DNA of 64,000 nucleotides from Paragonimus skrjabini miyazakii. Lineage: Eukaryota; Platyhelminthes; Trematoda; Plagiorchiida; Troglotrematidae. A model generated the notes under the pieces. That model worked only from the letters and a program-made list of their open reading frames with translations. It had not been told where the DNA came from and ran no database searches. A program made the translations under genes and the position numbers. Location of the stretch: assembly GCA_014338405.1 (NCBI GenBank), contig JTDE01000136.1, positions 244,229 through 308,228 on the forward strand, given 5' to 3'. This document shows, piece after piece, positions 37,201 to 48,389 of this stretch. Each line of letters begins with the position of its first letter. The first letter of the stretch is position 1.

Positions 37201-38720
37201 AGTCAAAATTAATCACTGCGTTTACATTTCCACTAACTGTCCTGCTGATTTCTTTCGAGAAGAAGCACCAGCTCACAGTACTGCATTTACTGAAGCTCAT
37301 CAGGATTGCGTATGGATAAGTTTGGTTGATAAAACTAACTTTTATCGGTTGTTAAAGTTTCACCAACTTTAAGGTATGTCACATCGGACTGTAGTGTTTG
37401 ATCAGTGAATTAATTCGCTCTGTCTAGACGTGAAGTTAAGTGATCACTTCAGTTCGCATATTTTGTTCAGCAACTTTCAACTTACATCATCTTCTGTTCA
37501 ATGAAATTTGTACGCAAATCAACTGGCTATCATAGTGCTTTTTGAGACCAATGTAAAGTATCGGCTCCCTGTTAACTGAGTCCTATGCATTAAGTGCTTT
37601 GCATCACTGAAGTTCCTCAACTGTAAAAAACTAATTGATCATCCAAGCATGATTGTAAGTCGTTACTTATTTTACTCATAGTATGTACATGTGGGAAGCC
37701 TTTCTGATAACGCCACATACTCCGAAGGACCTATTAACAAACCCATGGATATTAACGTGCAATTCACAAAGCTAGCGATCACAACTGAAGAAGCGGAACA
37801 AATATAAATTCACGTAGTGTATTACGGCATAACTTTTGGACTGATTTACCATAAACCAAAACTTATAAATATCCTTCCTTTGTATACAGACAAGATTTAT
37901 CTTGAGGTTTTTAGGAATCCGGAGTAAGAATTAGTCTTCTTCAAGAAGCTTATAAAAATTTACGGCCTGAGTGCTGTTCAATGAATCAGTGGTGTGCATT
38001 AGAATGTGAAAACCTCCTAAGAACAACAAACAAGACGCTTGTAAACAAGCGCTAACATTTAGTTGTAAAAATGATAAATGTTTGAGTCTTTTGATTGAAC
38101 ACTGAAAAGACATCCAAATATGATTGCTAGTTTTCCATTTTACTACACGTTTTAGTATGTTACTTCCAAAAACATTGCTAGAATTGCGTTTCACACTTGG
38201 TGGTTGGTAACAGCGATGCGTTGTTTTGTTTGCCTTCTCCGGAAAAATGCAAGAATTGTTATCAGATGAAAGCTTTGTTCAGTCTATATCAAACAAATTC
38301 GGATTAATTATCTGTAATTTAAAATATTGTTAAACATATCTAGTGATTTATGCTATTCCAACTTGATGAAAAATCACAGTTGTGGGGCCATTGATTGAAG
38401 TTAGCTGGACGTTTCGTGTAGTTAAGTCATCTCCTATAATAAACAAACAGGATGACTATCACTTAGAGGCGAATATGACCGTCGAAAAAAATGGTGTAGC
38501 GAACAAGCTCGTTTTCGGTTATTCTTCATCAGGATACTTACATATAACATTTATTTGAAACAGAGTTTTCAGAGGAAAACGAACAAAAACAAATAGCGAA
38601 TTCAAGTGAGGTCAGATACGTCATAGGTACAAACAGAGACAACGTTTAGATACAATTACGTCGCTGTTATAACGCGAATGAAACTATGGCGATTTGAACG
38701 GTCGTGGTGTTGGTTGTTGG
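34231..38720. other. Unassigned sequence
   Basis: No supported gene. A minus-strand frame at 34714-34899 and a plus-strand frame at 34662-34871 overlap without identifiable motifs. Around 35650, GTCGTGAGTTCAAATC faintly resembles a tRNA-type B box without an A box. A 60-codon plus frame at 37190-37372 is followed by GTATGT but carries its own stop just before it. Confidence 0.4.
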
Positions 38721-39060
38721 TCATGGCAACTTAGATGCCTGAACAAAGCGCTTTTGTGCGCACAAGGGTGGATTTCTTAGTCGAATTTCAATCGCTTCGG
38801 CTGTGGCTAAAATTCGGCATCTGACAGCTTTTGAGTGACTGGCGTTGACTCGGTAAACCGGACGGAAACAGGAGTCCAGGTTGACAGTATGATGTGTATC
38901 AACGAGGTCTGAAACAATCGCGCTTGTAATTGTCTTGGTGACTCCGCTACTGATTCAGGTTGGATGATGCTCACGGATACGTTCAGATAAGCGTCTGTTT
39001 TTACAACTGCTAATTCGGCTGTTTGATATGAAACGAGTGGTGTAGTAGTCAAGGTGAATG
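38721..39060 (-). pseudogene. Penelope-like element, 3' end of the endonuclease region
   Basis: The minus strand encodes, from about 39000, CKNRRLSERIREHHPT (the distal part of a GIY-YIG domain), a stop, then SAIVSDLVDTHHTVNLDSCF, RPVYRVNASHSK, ATAEAIEIRLRNPPLCAQKR and FVQASKLP just before a stop at 38721-38723. These blocks, in this order, are the standard PLE C-terminus, and the last 60 or so residues are uninterrupted, making this the best-preserved PLE tail in the window. The catalytic GIY-YIG core and the reverse transcriptase are absent or unrecognisable. The 5' side is cut about 160 bp from the mariner element at 39222. Confidence 0.8.
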
Positions 39061-39382
39061 CCTTATGGGAACGTGAACTTCATAGTAAGTATTATTTTGT
39101 TTCAAGGTCAGAAATCTCTTGCATATTATTCTAATCAGCCGTGATGAAATTGTTATAGAAATTTTCTACAGAGTTTTAACATACGAGCCATTTGGATTTA
39201 TTTGACTAAACAAAACAATTACGAGGGGGAGTCAAAAAGTAATGCCAATGTTTTTAATTCTGGTGAAGTTTTTCATAAAATTACCTGAATTTCTTCTCAG
39301 TTATAAATGATTATATCATTTACGTTATGTAGTAGTTTGTTTCTTACTTTTCATGTTTTTAGACTCACAAGGAAAATTCAAA

Positions 39383-40463
39383 ATGGCTGCCTCCGTAGAG
39401 TTGCGTCAAAAACAAAGAGCAGTGATTAAATTCCTTGTTGCTGGGGGGGAAACCCCCATGAACATTCACAAACGATTAACAAATGTGTTTGAGGACAATA
39501 CTGTAGATTATAGCAATGTACACAGGTGGGTTCGTCGTTTGAAGGATGAAAAGGTGGGAACTATGAGCGTAGCCGATAAACCCCGTTCTGGCCGTCCATC
39601 CGCGTCTGTNNNNNNNNNNNNNNNNNNNNNNNNNNNNNNNNNNNNNNNNNNNNNNNNNNNNNNNNNNNNNNNNNNNNNNNNNNNNNNNNNNNNNNNNNNN
39701 NNNNNNNNNAGTGAGCCATGAAAGTGCTTACAACATAGTCCATTCACTTGGCTTTTCAAAAGTGTGTGCCTGCTGGGTACCGAGAGAGCTGACTACCGAA
39801 CGCAAGACTGACAGGATCACTGCCTGCACTGAACTTCTTGAACAAAGTCAAAGAGACAACACCTTCTTTCAAAGGCTCGTAACAGGTGATGAAACATGGG
39901 TTCGTTATAAACCGGAATCAAAGAGGCAATCAATGGAATGGCGCCACTAATCATCACCGCAACCAAAAAAGTTCAAGACGCAAAAGTCAGCTGGAAAAAT
40001 CATGGTGACTGTCTTTTGGGATGCTCAAGGTGTCATTCTGCTTGATTTCTTGCCTAGAGGAGAAACAATAAACTCTGACGTCTACATCGAGACCCTGACA
40101 AGGCTCAGAGCAAGAATCCAATGAGTGAGACCCGATTTGTCAATCCGCAAATTCCTCCTTCTGCAAGACAATGCTCGACCACACACAACCATCAAGACAA
40201 GGGAAACAATCGCCTCATTTGGGTGGACAACTTTATGGCATCCTTCATACTCACCAGATTTAGCGCCTTCAGATTATCACTTCTTCGGCCCCATGAAAGA
40301 AGGTTTGCGAGGCAAACATTATTCCAGTGACGAGGAAGTGAAATCCACAGTGAAGAAGTGGCTCAAAGAACGGACAGCAAAATTTCACGAGGTAGGGATA
40401 CATGCGCTCATTCAAAGGTGGAACTTTGCTATTGAGCGTAACGGTGACTATGTTGAGAAGTAA
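39383..40463 (+). pseudogene. mariner transposase, interrupted
   Basis: The N-terminal part (ATG at 39383) begins MAASVELRQKQRAVIKFLVA and contains the helix-turn-helix region ending with RRLKDEKVGTMSVADKPRSG, the linker before the catalytic domain. After the assembly gap a single frame runs from 39711 to 40463. It shows the first catalytic aspartate in TGDETWV, the second in LQDNARPH and the third in YSPDLAPSDYHFF; 34 residues separate the last two, the DD34D spacing of mariner. Two in-frame stops break it: TAA at 39948-39950 (after MEWRH) and TGA at 40122-40124. All three aspartates survive, but no full-length protein can be made from this copy. Confidence 0.93.
39610..39709. other. Assembly gap of 100 N
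   Basis: Exactly 100 undetermined bases inside the transposase region. The round number suggests a placeholder of unknown true size, so the relation of reading frames before and after it cannot be judged. Confidence 0.97.
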
Positions 40464-40899
40464 GGATGTGATTCACAGAGGGCCAGCTTTATTTTGATGT
40501 ATAATACATGTTCCTGTGTTGGTAATTATACCTGTCCGAAATAAAATGGCATTACTTTTTGACGCCCCCTCGTACAATTGATAGAATGGATTGCTATGCA
40601 GTATCGAAATAGTCAGTACGCATCAAAAAGCTCCACCATCGTCATTTGATATTTTAATGAACATTATATCCGCAATGCGTCAATCTGAGAAAACTTCTCA
40701 TGAACACAACACTTTATGTTAGAAAGTCATTGACGTTCAACAAGTTTTATGTAATATCGGTATGCATATGGTCGCAGTATCTGATATGCTCATATCGAAC
40801 ATAATATAAACCACACATGTAACTCAGGGAAAAAGTTAAAACACTAATCTCTCTTTAACCGCTTCATGGAAAAAAAAAACAAAGATTTGTGCTGCGATT

Positions 40900-41773
40900 T
40901 GTTAACATTTCGTTTACTCTCATCAGTTGTAACCTTAAAGCATGCAACTCATATACCTCATACAAACAGTGACTGGAAGCGCCTACAAACGTTCCAAGTA
41001 ACTTGCATTCAGGACCACCGCAAACCGATAAGTTGTCAGGGAGATGTCGAGGAAAACCTTACTACCATGGGAAATTCATTAAACCCCACGGTGAGCTGAA
41101 TAAGGACACTGATTCCATATTTGCGGCCCAAACGAATGATAGTTTTCTGTTTTCTCATTCAGAGATGACCACTTGACCAACAATATAATGCCCAAACTAG
41201 TCGCCTATGGCTCGAACGTGTGTGACCGTGCAGTTGTTCTTTGCCTAAACCACTAATTACTAGTTCTGCATGATCGTAAGCGAAGCTCGTCAAATGTTTT
41301 TGTCCCCTATGTTGTATTCCAGTTCAGTTACAGCTACAATGACTTTTACATGGACAGAACAGGTCGACAGGTATGACTACGAGTGGCTGATCACATCCTG
41401 AAATAATAGAAACAACTGATGGCTCATCACCTCATCCTGGCGAACAGGCTGCTAGAAAGCCAACGTTATCGATTGCTGAACGCTTCGTGGCAACTGGTCA
41501 CCAATTTGACACAATAAAATCATTCGGGATAAGCTTGAGCAGTCAAAACCCTAAGTTACTTGCTTTCTGCGAAATAATGCTTGTTCTCACTTACTAGCCG
41601 ATATTGTATGCACAAAAGTGGTTTAGGCAACCGCTCGGTTGGTCGTGGTTCTGATTATGTAATACTACGTGTATTTGCAAACGTATCTAGTCCCTCTTGG
41701 TTCTAATTTGCATGATATGTATAACTTGCACGTTTTACACTTGCGACTGATGAGAGTAAACGAAATGTTAACA
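40900..41773. mobile_element. Candidate foldback element defined by a 28-bp perfect inverted repeat
   Basis: Bases 40900-40927 (TGTTAACATTTCGTTTACTC then TCATCAGT) recur exactly in reverse complement at 41746-41773. Similarity continues, weaker, for roughly 30 further bases on the inner side (GCATGCAACTCATAT against GTGCAAGTTATACATAT). The 0.8-kb interior has no recognisable coding sequence. No target-site duplication was found, and the outer limits are uncertain. Confidence 0.55.
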
Positions 41774-41795
41774 TATCGTATTTGCTGTTAGGATT

Positions 41796-44242
41796 GAATC
41801 GAACCTGCTGCAAGCTCACCTCCTGGTCACCACTGTGTTTTATCAATGTCACGCAACATTCAGCAGTTTAATTATTCCTGGTAGAACACCTCAGCTGTCC
41901 ATTACAATGTCTACAAATTATTTTATTTGCTATCCAATGCATCCGATACGTTCGGCCGCACAATTTGTCTAAGATAACAATTTTCTATGCACACAAAATT
42001 CCGTATGCAATAGGTCATCAATCTGATGTGTTACAGCATCACTGGTAACCAGAAACACCACACATGATATTTGACCAGCCTACGCATCAGGGAAGCGGAT
42101 AGAAATACTTGTGGTTTCAACTGTCAGATCGGCCCACCTGGTCGCATTCATTTCACTAATCTTTTTGATCACAAAAACGAAAATTCCATCGATTGGCACA
42201 CATTCCTGAAAATGTAGGCCTAAAATGTTAGCCAAACTTTCACGGTAAATACAACCATATTGTTTAAACCAGTGTAACTAATAAACAGATCGCAGCAATC
42301 TTTAACTTCGGTCACTTGTTTACACAGTAGTAGAAAGTCCGGTGGTATCAACTTATATCTGAGAAAATTTCAAAGAGGGCGTACGCCAGGATATCACGTT
42401 AGATTTTCGTTACATATCATTGTTCCATATCCTTTTCTTGTTCTAAACATCCAAATTTGTCTGAACAAGGTAAATACACTGTTCAACCCCAAAATTTGAC
42501 TGGCTGCAACGTGTGAGTTGGAAAACATTCTGAACAGGTCGCATACCATTTGGTTGCTAACGAAGTTACTTTAAGCTAAAAACACAATGTTCCTGTGAAG
42601 GTGTGGAAAACAGCTAATTAATTTAACGTGTGACGTATGATGAAATAACGATTCGTTTGTTCTCATAATTCCGTGACAATAGTATGACCACAAGTATGTC
42701 GATTCATTACTATATGTTTGAAAAATATTATAACTCATCATGTTAACGAAAATCGTTTGATTGTGGAGGCCTCATTGTCAACGACTTGAAAAAAATCTTG
42801 TTTGTCTAGTACACAAAAATTATTGTAAACAGAGTAGCTTCTGGGTCGTCTGCAATTGTATCATTTACAGAAAATCGTTGAGGAGGACAATGAATTCACA
42901 CTGTCAAAATATTTTGAAGTTAAGGCCTGTAAATAAGTGAATGCTTTACACCAAACCAAAGGACAAAGTTAGGAGTACAAAGCCAAATTAATCATGAATA
43001 CCTGACCTGTACTGAATGCACTGTTAGCAGCAATTATTTTTACAGCATGAGTTATTGTTTATACAGCTGGAGGAGAATGACTTCCGGTTCCCGCTATATC
43101 CAACTGAATTCGATTTCGGAAATACAGTGACCCAAACGACCCTTAGTTGGAAGCAGAAGTTCTGGAAATAAGCCCGATATATTATAACAAATTCCTACTT
43201 AAGGATCACCTCCAGCTCTTCATGCCCCTACATGTTAGGTAGAGATTAGCAACGGAATGAAAAACAACTTAGGTCCATTTGAAAATTTACAAATGTTCTG
43301 GTGATCACCGATTACACACACTTACTTCTGATTCCATAGAAAGTGCTGGAATTTAAAGTAACGAACTCAGAAACATAAACCTCGTAGAAGTAATCTATCA
43401 CCCTAGAGTTGCTTCAGCTAATCGGACCAGCAAAATAACACATTTCTGAACTAAATGCGAGATTCTGATCAACCTTCTAGTGTATATCACTATGAGTACA
43501 TCTTTGAGTATATTTTCATCTTACAACCATCCACAATCAAAATTGGTCACCAAAAGTGTTTTTCTACAGTGTAAATATCAATTTTGGGGTGTTGTTCTCT
43601 CTAGAAATGATCCCGAACGACATGAATCTGGCAAGATCAGAAATTTTGTCGGCCGTTTTGAATGTTTAACATTCCAGGCAATGTTCATCATAGGTTGAAG
43701 TTTTCCGTAAACCATATCTGAAATGATACGTCAATAACTTTCATTGATCCTAAAGTGAAATTTGGCTCAAAATGTTAAACTGACAAACAGTGAGTATGGC
43801 CAAGACATTAGAGTTTCCAAGCAAGATTTGCACTTGATATGCGATAATTTAAATGACCAGGCTAGTCTATATGCAGTGTGCAACGTACATTTGAGATATA
43901 ACAGGCTACCTCATGACTGTAGCGTTTCTACTTAAATGTGCCTTTGTGCACATGGACCTCTTGATACTGCAAACTGCTCGGTAATTCGGATAGCCCCTTC
44001 CTATCAGGTTGTACAACTTGGGTGGTGATTTTAACGATGACAGCAAAAAATCAATTATCTCGGTCAACTCTCATTACTGACAAAGCCGATTGGACGACAA
44101 ATTACGTTGAAATAAAACAGGTATGTCAACTTGCAATTAATTTCAAATCGTAATCCGAAACGGTTACCTCATCTAGAAGAAAACCTGAAGAGAATTGATT
44201 TGTTTCACCATGTTGGTTATGTTTATAAAAATATGGTGTTCG
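41796..44242. other. Unassigned sequence
   Basis: Only short, unconvincing frames; the longest is 72 codons at 43480-43698 on the plus strand. No RNA gene or repeat noticed. Confidence 0.45.
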
Positions 44243-44280
44243 CGTGATGACGTTGACCGTTCGCGGTCAACGTTATCACG
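44243..44280. repeat. Strong 17-bp hairpin with TTCG loop
   Basis: The arm at 44243-44259 (CGTGATGACGTTGACCG) pairs with 44264-44280 across a four-base TTCG loop, with a single non-Watson-Crick position (a G opposite T, pairable as G-U in RNA). The RNA from this strand would form an extremely stable stem-loop. Its role is unknown; it lies in a region without other features. Confidence 0.85.
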
Positions 44281-46379
44281 ACTACCCTGCTATATCTCCT
44301 CTTGGTCAATCAAGAAAATCATGTCAACAGCCAGAGCATTTGTCGGTTTCCTGGTAGAACAGATAGAAAGTTTGAAACTAACGCAGTGGCGGAGAAAGTA
44401 TAAAAATCTGATGGACATGTTTTACAGTAATTTGTTTTCAGGTCATCAAATATCCAAAACGTTGAACATAACGCTTGCTGAAATGTGGGAATGAAATCTT
44501 TATAGTTGAGCGACATGGTAGAAAGCAGTTTACTGCAGTTCTATAGGCATATTTTCTTTTACGTTGGGGAAATAAAATTTTTCCCAAATGAACCGTGATA
44601 ACTGTGTTGCAATCTAAAATGTTTTCAACATTACGTTGTAGAGTCTATAGTTAAAATAATCAACTGCAAATCACTTTCAAGTAGCGGGTTGGAAAATATA
44701 GATTGCTTAATCGCTCGAGCTATCAGAGAACATGTTGACATAGTAGACAGCGATTTCTTCTCTGGGTGTTAGAAAGGTGGGCACAATTCTTTCTGATGGT
44801 ATCTTCCAAACAAATCATCATAGTTTTGTCTACCATGCAAGAAATAAGAATCATCTCTTGTCCCAAAGCTACCATGTCACTAGAGTGATTTTTCGTCTTG
44901 TCATTGTCAATTATCTGCGGATGAATCGCTTTGACAAAACTTCCGGTGATCTGAGTAAGTTATCATTAAGAAACTTACACGAGCTTTTCAAGCCCGATTC
45001 CGAAACGGTAGATGAGCATTACTAAATAGGAACGGAATACTGTCAACTTCATTCAAACCATCTGATAGCGCAACTGTTTCTATGTGTAGCGACGGTCAGA
45101 ACTTAAGCAAGCGACAAAACTTTTCTTCTGGTTGTCTTCAAAGTTCCTTTATAAATGTCGCATAGGAAAACACCACATAGAAATCCTGAAGCCACCCTAC
45201 AACTCCTAATTTGAAATTCTGAGTTGTCTGTAAAGCGACCAAACAGCAATCAGGTTTAGTGTAACTCAGAAATATAATGACGGCTTAAAATATAATGGCG
45301 TTATTTCATCACAAGAAGTTTGCTCAAACACTTGGCTTCCGTTATCTCGAAAAACTTCTATCCACACACACACACAAACACACAAGCATTCAATTCATGA
45401 TGAGTTAGCATCGACAAACTTTCCGCACTACCTAAATGTTGAATATGATTGAACCGATTGTCATCTTCCTGTTCGGGCGCAGTTGCGGTATCCTCATATT
45501 TTAATAAGTATTCATTAGTCAATCCTCAGCGATGTATTTATTTGACGATGCATTTGAAGAAAACATGTTTGTCAGCTTGTTCTCAGCTTAAGTGTCTGAT
45601 GAGTACATTAGCGGAAAGACTGGTGAATAACACTGAACGAACCAGTACGGCTTCGTCCTTGAGTTTTAGATGTTACAAAGTCGATTACTGCCTTAAAATA
45701 TGGTCGCAACTAGTTGACTTGCATATGTCATAAAGCCGTGTATCTCGTTGGTAGATAATTTGCTCAGTAGATTGGTAGGAAGTCAAAAGTTAGTGTCAGC
45801 ACGCTGCGCGGTTAGTTGTATCATTCATCATTCGGATCAGTCGGTATTCACACCTTTTTTTTACTTAGGAAACGTTGTTTTTGTTTTCGCAGTAACCAGA
45901 TGGTTACGGTCATTTCTACTGTATGAAATGAGATAATATCCAATGTGCCTAAACGACTACGTATGATAATTTGGTTGTGCCTAATCTTTGATCATCGGTA
46001 GCAAACATTAATATGTATGCAATGCTTACAAACGAAAAGTCAACTGGAATAACTTTATACGTTACGGTGATATAAGAATGTGCGCTTAAGGATAAACATT
46101 GACAGCAGCACACTACACGTTTCGTGCTTGTTAATACACATGAGGTATACTTACCCGGTCAATATCAGCTGCAAATCCTTTGAGGCATTTCGAGTGATTT
46201 CGTGGAATTTTGATCACAAAGCATACGTTACTTATGTTCCACTAGTTAATTTCAATCAGGATGTCATCTGAAGGCTACAGACGGTCTGAGTTTTCGAACA
46301 GTTTCAATCAGTACTTCTAACATCCGTAATCAACTACAGATTGGATTGAGTTAAAGATAAACGGAACAGTCCACCCAGG
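44281..46379. other. Unassigned sequence with a small CA microsatellite
   Basis: A short imperfect (CA)n tract lies at 45362-45384. Plus-strand frames of 82-99 codons occur at 44195-44494, 44777-45025 and 45449-45733; none shows a motif I know. Confidence 0.45.
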
Positions 46380-46560
46380 AGTGAGTTATTATCCACCAAC
46401 TGCGATGCGCTATTCTTTCCAATTTGTTCCACACGGTGTATTGATACACATTACTCATGAGCTCTATCAAGAGTAGAACTGAAACCTAGTGCTTCTTTTC
46501 AAAGCAGGCGGGCTGGAAACTGTTACTAGATATGAGTACTGTTTAATTTGACTCAACAAA
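46380..46560 (+). mobile_element. Hammerhead element E, degraded
   Basis: A ribozyme-like block at 46447-46492 reads CACATTACTCATGAGCTCTA, AAGAGTAGAACTGAAACCTAG and GTGCTTCTTTTC, matching the family through stem II and the 3' stem I strand. The core reads CTCATGA and the GAAA position is disrupted. Downstream GCAGGCGGGCTGGAAA matches the family's GGGGCCGACTGGAAA. Inactive fragment. Confidence 0.6.
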
Positions 46561-46639
46561 ATCTCCAACCACTCTTCCTCAATCTACTAATGGTTTTCAG
46601 TGTGCTTAATAAATTTGAGATTCGGACCTGATTCAGGAA

Positions 46640-46895
46640 GCCTAATCGCTGGGTCATCGATTGAAGTTGACATCACAATTACTGCATCCACCACTTGAGA
46701 AGTTCGAATAACGTGAGCAATACACAAACTGTGGTACAGTTAAATGTTTGTGTTTGACAATTCGATCATGCTTAATTTGAGGGAACAGAGCAGTGGTTAA
46801 CACAGTTTTCCATGAATGCTTGGTTAAAGCTCCAGTTCAGCTCGCGACTAGAGTGTGCATTACAGACGAACGAAACTTGAGTGTAGAGACATTTA
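46640..46895 (+). mobile_element. Hammerhead element L with stem II deleted
   Basis: Begins with GGGTCATCGATTGAAGTTGA, as element B does at 14392. The tRNA-like head reads AACAGAGCAGTGGTTAACAC and GCTCCAGTTCAG, aligned with the A and B boxes of element B. The ribozyme position (about 46854-46888) reads TGCATTACAGACGAACGAAA then CTTGAGTGTAG: the core and GAAAC are recognisable but the whole stem II hairpin between them has been lost. Inactive. Confidence 0.6.
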
Positions 46896-48389
46896 GTGAA
46901 AAAAGCTTACTAGCATGTATATCTGGATACGAAAATTTCGATCACTCGTGGGGGACGCTTAACCCATTTAAGCCAAAGATCCATTACAGTTTATAAGGAT
47001 TTCGTATAATTATTTGTGTATCGAGCTTTCTACTTTGACAATTCAGAAACGGTCAGTGCTTCAGCTCAAAGTTACAACACTACTGCTTATATGACGTTTA
47101 AACAGTTACAATGATAATTTCAAACATACAGCCATAGCTTTACGTACGCACAACGAAAGTATTTGAACGTTCATCGTGGGTCGCTCGAAAGTCGGAATAC
47201 CACAATAGGGAAGGCTTTTTGGATAAAGTCAACAACAATCTCAGCTGTCATTTTTAACGTTATGGTCTATTTCGTAATGTGGTCAGGTATTTGAGTTCGT
47301 ATGTTCTGAGTGCTATAGGTAAGCTTCGGTTAGTTTGCCAACCTAGTTAACTTACTAACCGGATGATTGATTATTTGCATCTGGTCACTTATAGCTCAGA
47401 TGTAAGAGACTTTCACGTGAAAAACATTATCAGGCAACACATTAGTGTCTTCTATTTACTACCCCACCACCAGAGTAATTTTACAATAGAATAAACCCAC
47501 TTACTAGCTCCACACAAACATGGTCAGCCATCATAACATCCAGCCTCGGTTCTTAAGAAGACCATCAACCACTCACTTTGAAGGTACGGAACTACGTATC
47601 AATGGCAAAGATAACAAAACCTCCATTTTCAATGCAATACACTCAGTTGATATATACCTACAGTTCGCTACTGACCGGAATGTTCGTCTCATCGGACGTA
47701 CGGCATTACCTTCGTTGTAATGTCGCCAGTCGAAGTGTACTGTTATAGCGGTTGGTTGGATGGAGAATAATTTCTGTGTAAACGTTTTAATTTATCCATA
47801 CTGAATATATGAATATGTTTGCTGAGACCAACTGGGCATGCTTTGTTTAAATGACGACAGAAGTTTTAAAGGCGTTGTCACATAATGTTCGCGCGTCAAC
47901 ATTTGCGTTCAACTAGCATAAACTTTCCAGACTGCATTGCTGTAACATGTTTAGTACCTAGGGTTTAAAACGGCAGATCCATTTACTTGTGGGAATTCAA
48001 AACTGTCAACAGATTGTCCACTTCAATATAAGCGGCACACAACATTTTCAATTGCACGCTGTTTATCGAAACATCTTGACACACGGATAGTGAACCACAG
48101 TTTTATCTTTCAAGTATTTTCCCGCAGATATTAATAACAAATAAGATGTTGCTATATTTCTTTTGTTAATGTATGCACAGAATTTAATTTTTTTTAAATA
48201 ATTAGAACATTGAGTCCCCTTAAGCAATTTGAGTGGAATAGTCAAAAGACACAAATCACAATATGAATTTATTTCGTACATTTACGTCAATCGTAAACTT
48301 GTCGTTAGTTCGAAGACAAAACAGCAAACACAAACAGTGTTTGGATAGAAGTATACATTGGTCCTGAGCGTGAGTGATACTCGTAGATA
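46896..48389. other. Unassigned sequence
   Basis: No supported gene or RNA. Short frames at 47520-47720 (plus) and 48063-48281 (minus) have no recognisable motif. Confidence 0.45.

Larger units (their letters stand above)
39222..40572 (+). mobile_element. mariner (Tc1/mariner superfamily) transposon
   Basis: The 25-bp terminal inverted repeats are at 39222-39246 (CGAGGGGGAGTCAAAAAGTA then ATGCC) and 40548-40572; they differ at one position (A versus C). Both ends are flanked by TA (39220-39221 and 40573-40574), the target-site duplication expected of the superfamily. The element encloses a single transposase region on the plus strand. Its length as written is 1351 bp, but it includes a 100-N assembly gap at 39610-39709, so the true length is unknown; about 1.3 kb is usual for mariner. 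With nearly identical ends and few stops it looks far younger than the PLE remains around it. Confidence 0.95.

Noticed and set aside
37190..37372. 60-codon frame followed by GTATGT, considered as an exon
   Set aside because: An in-frame TAA precedes the donor-like site, and no convincing acceptor lies upstream.
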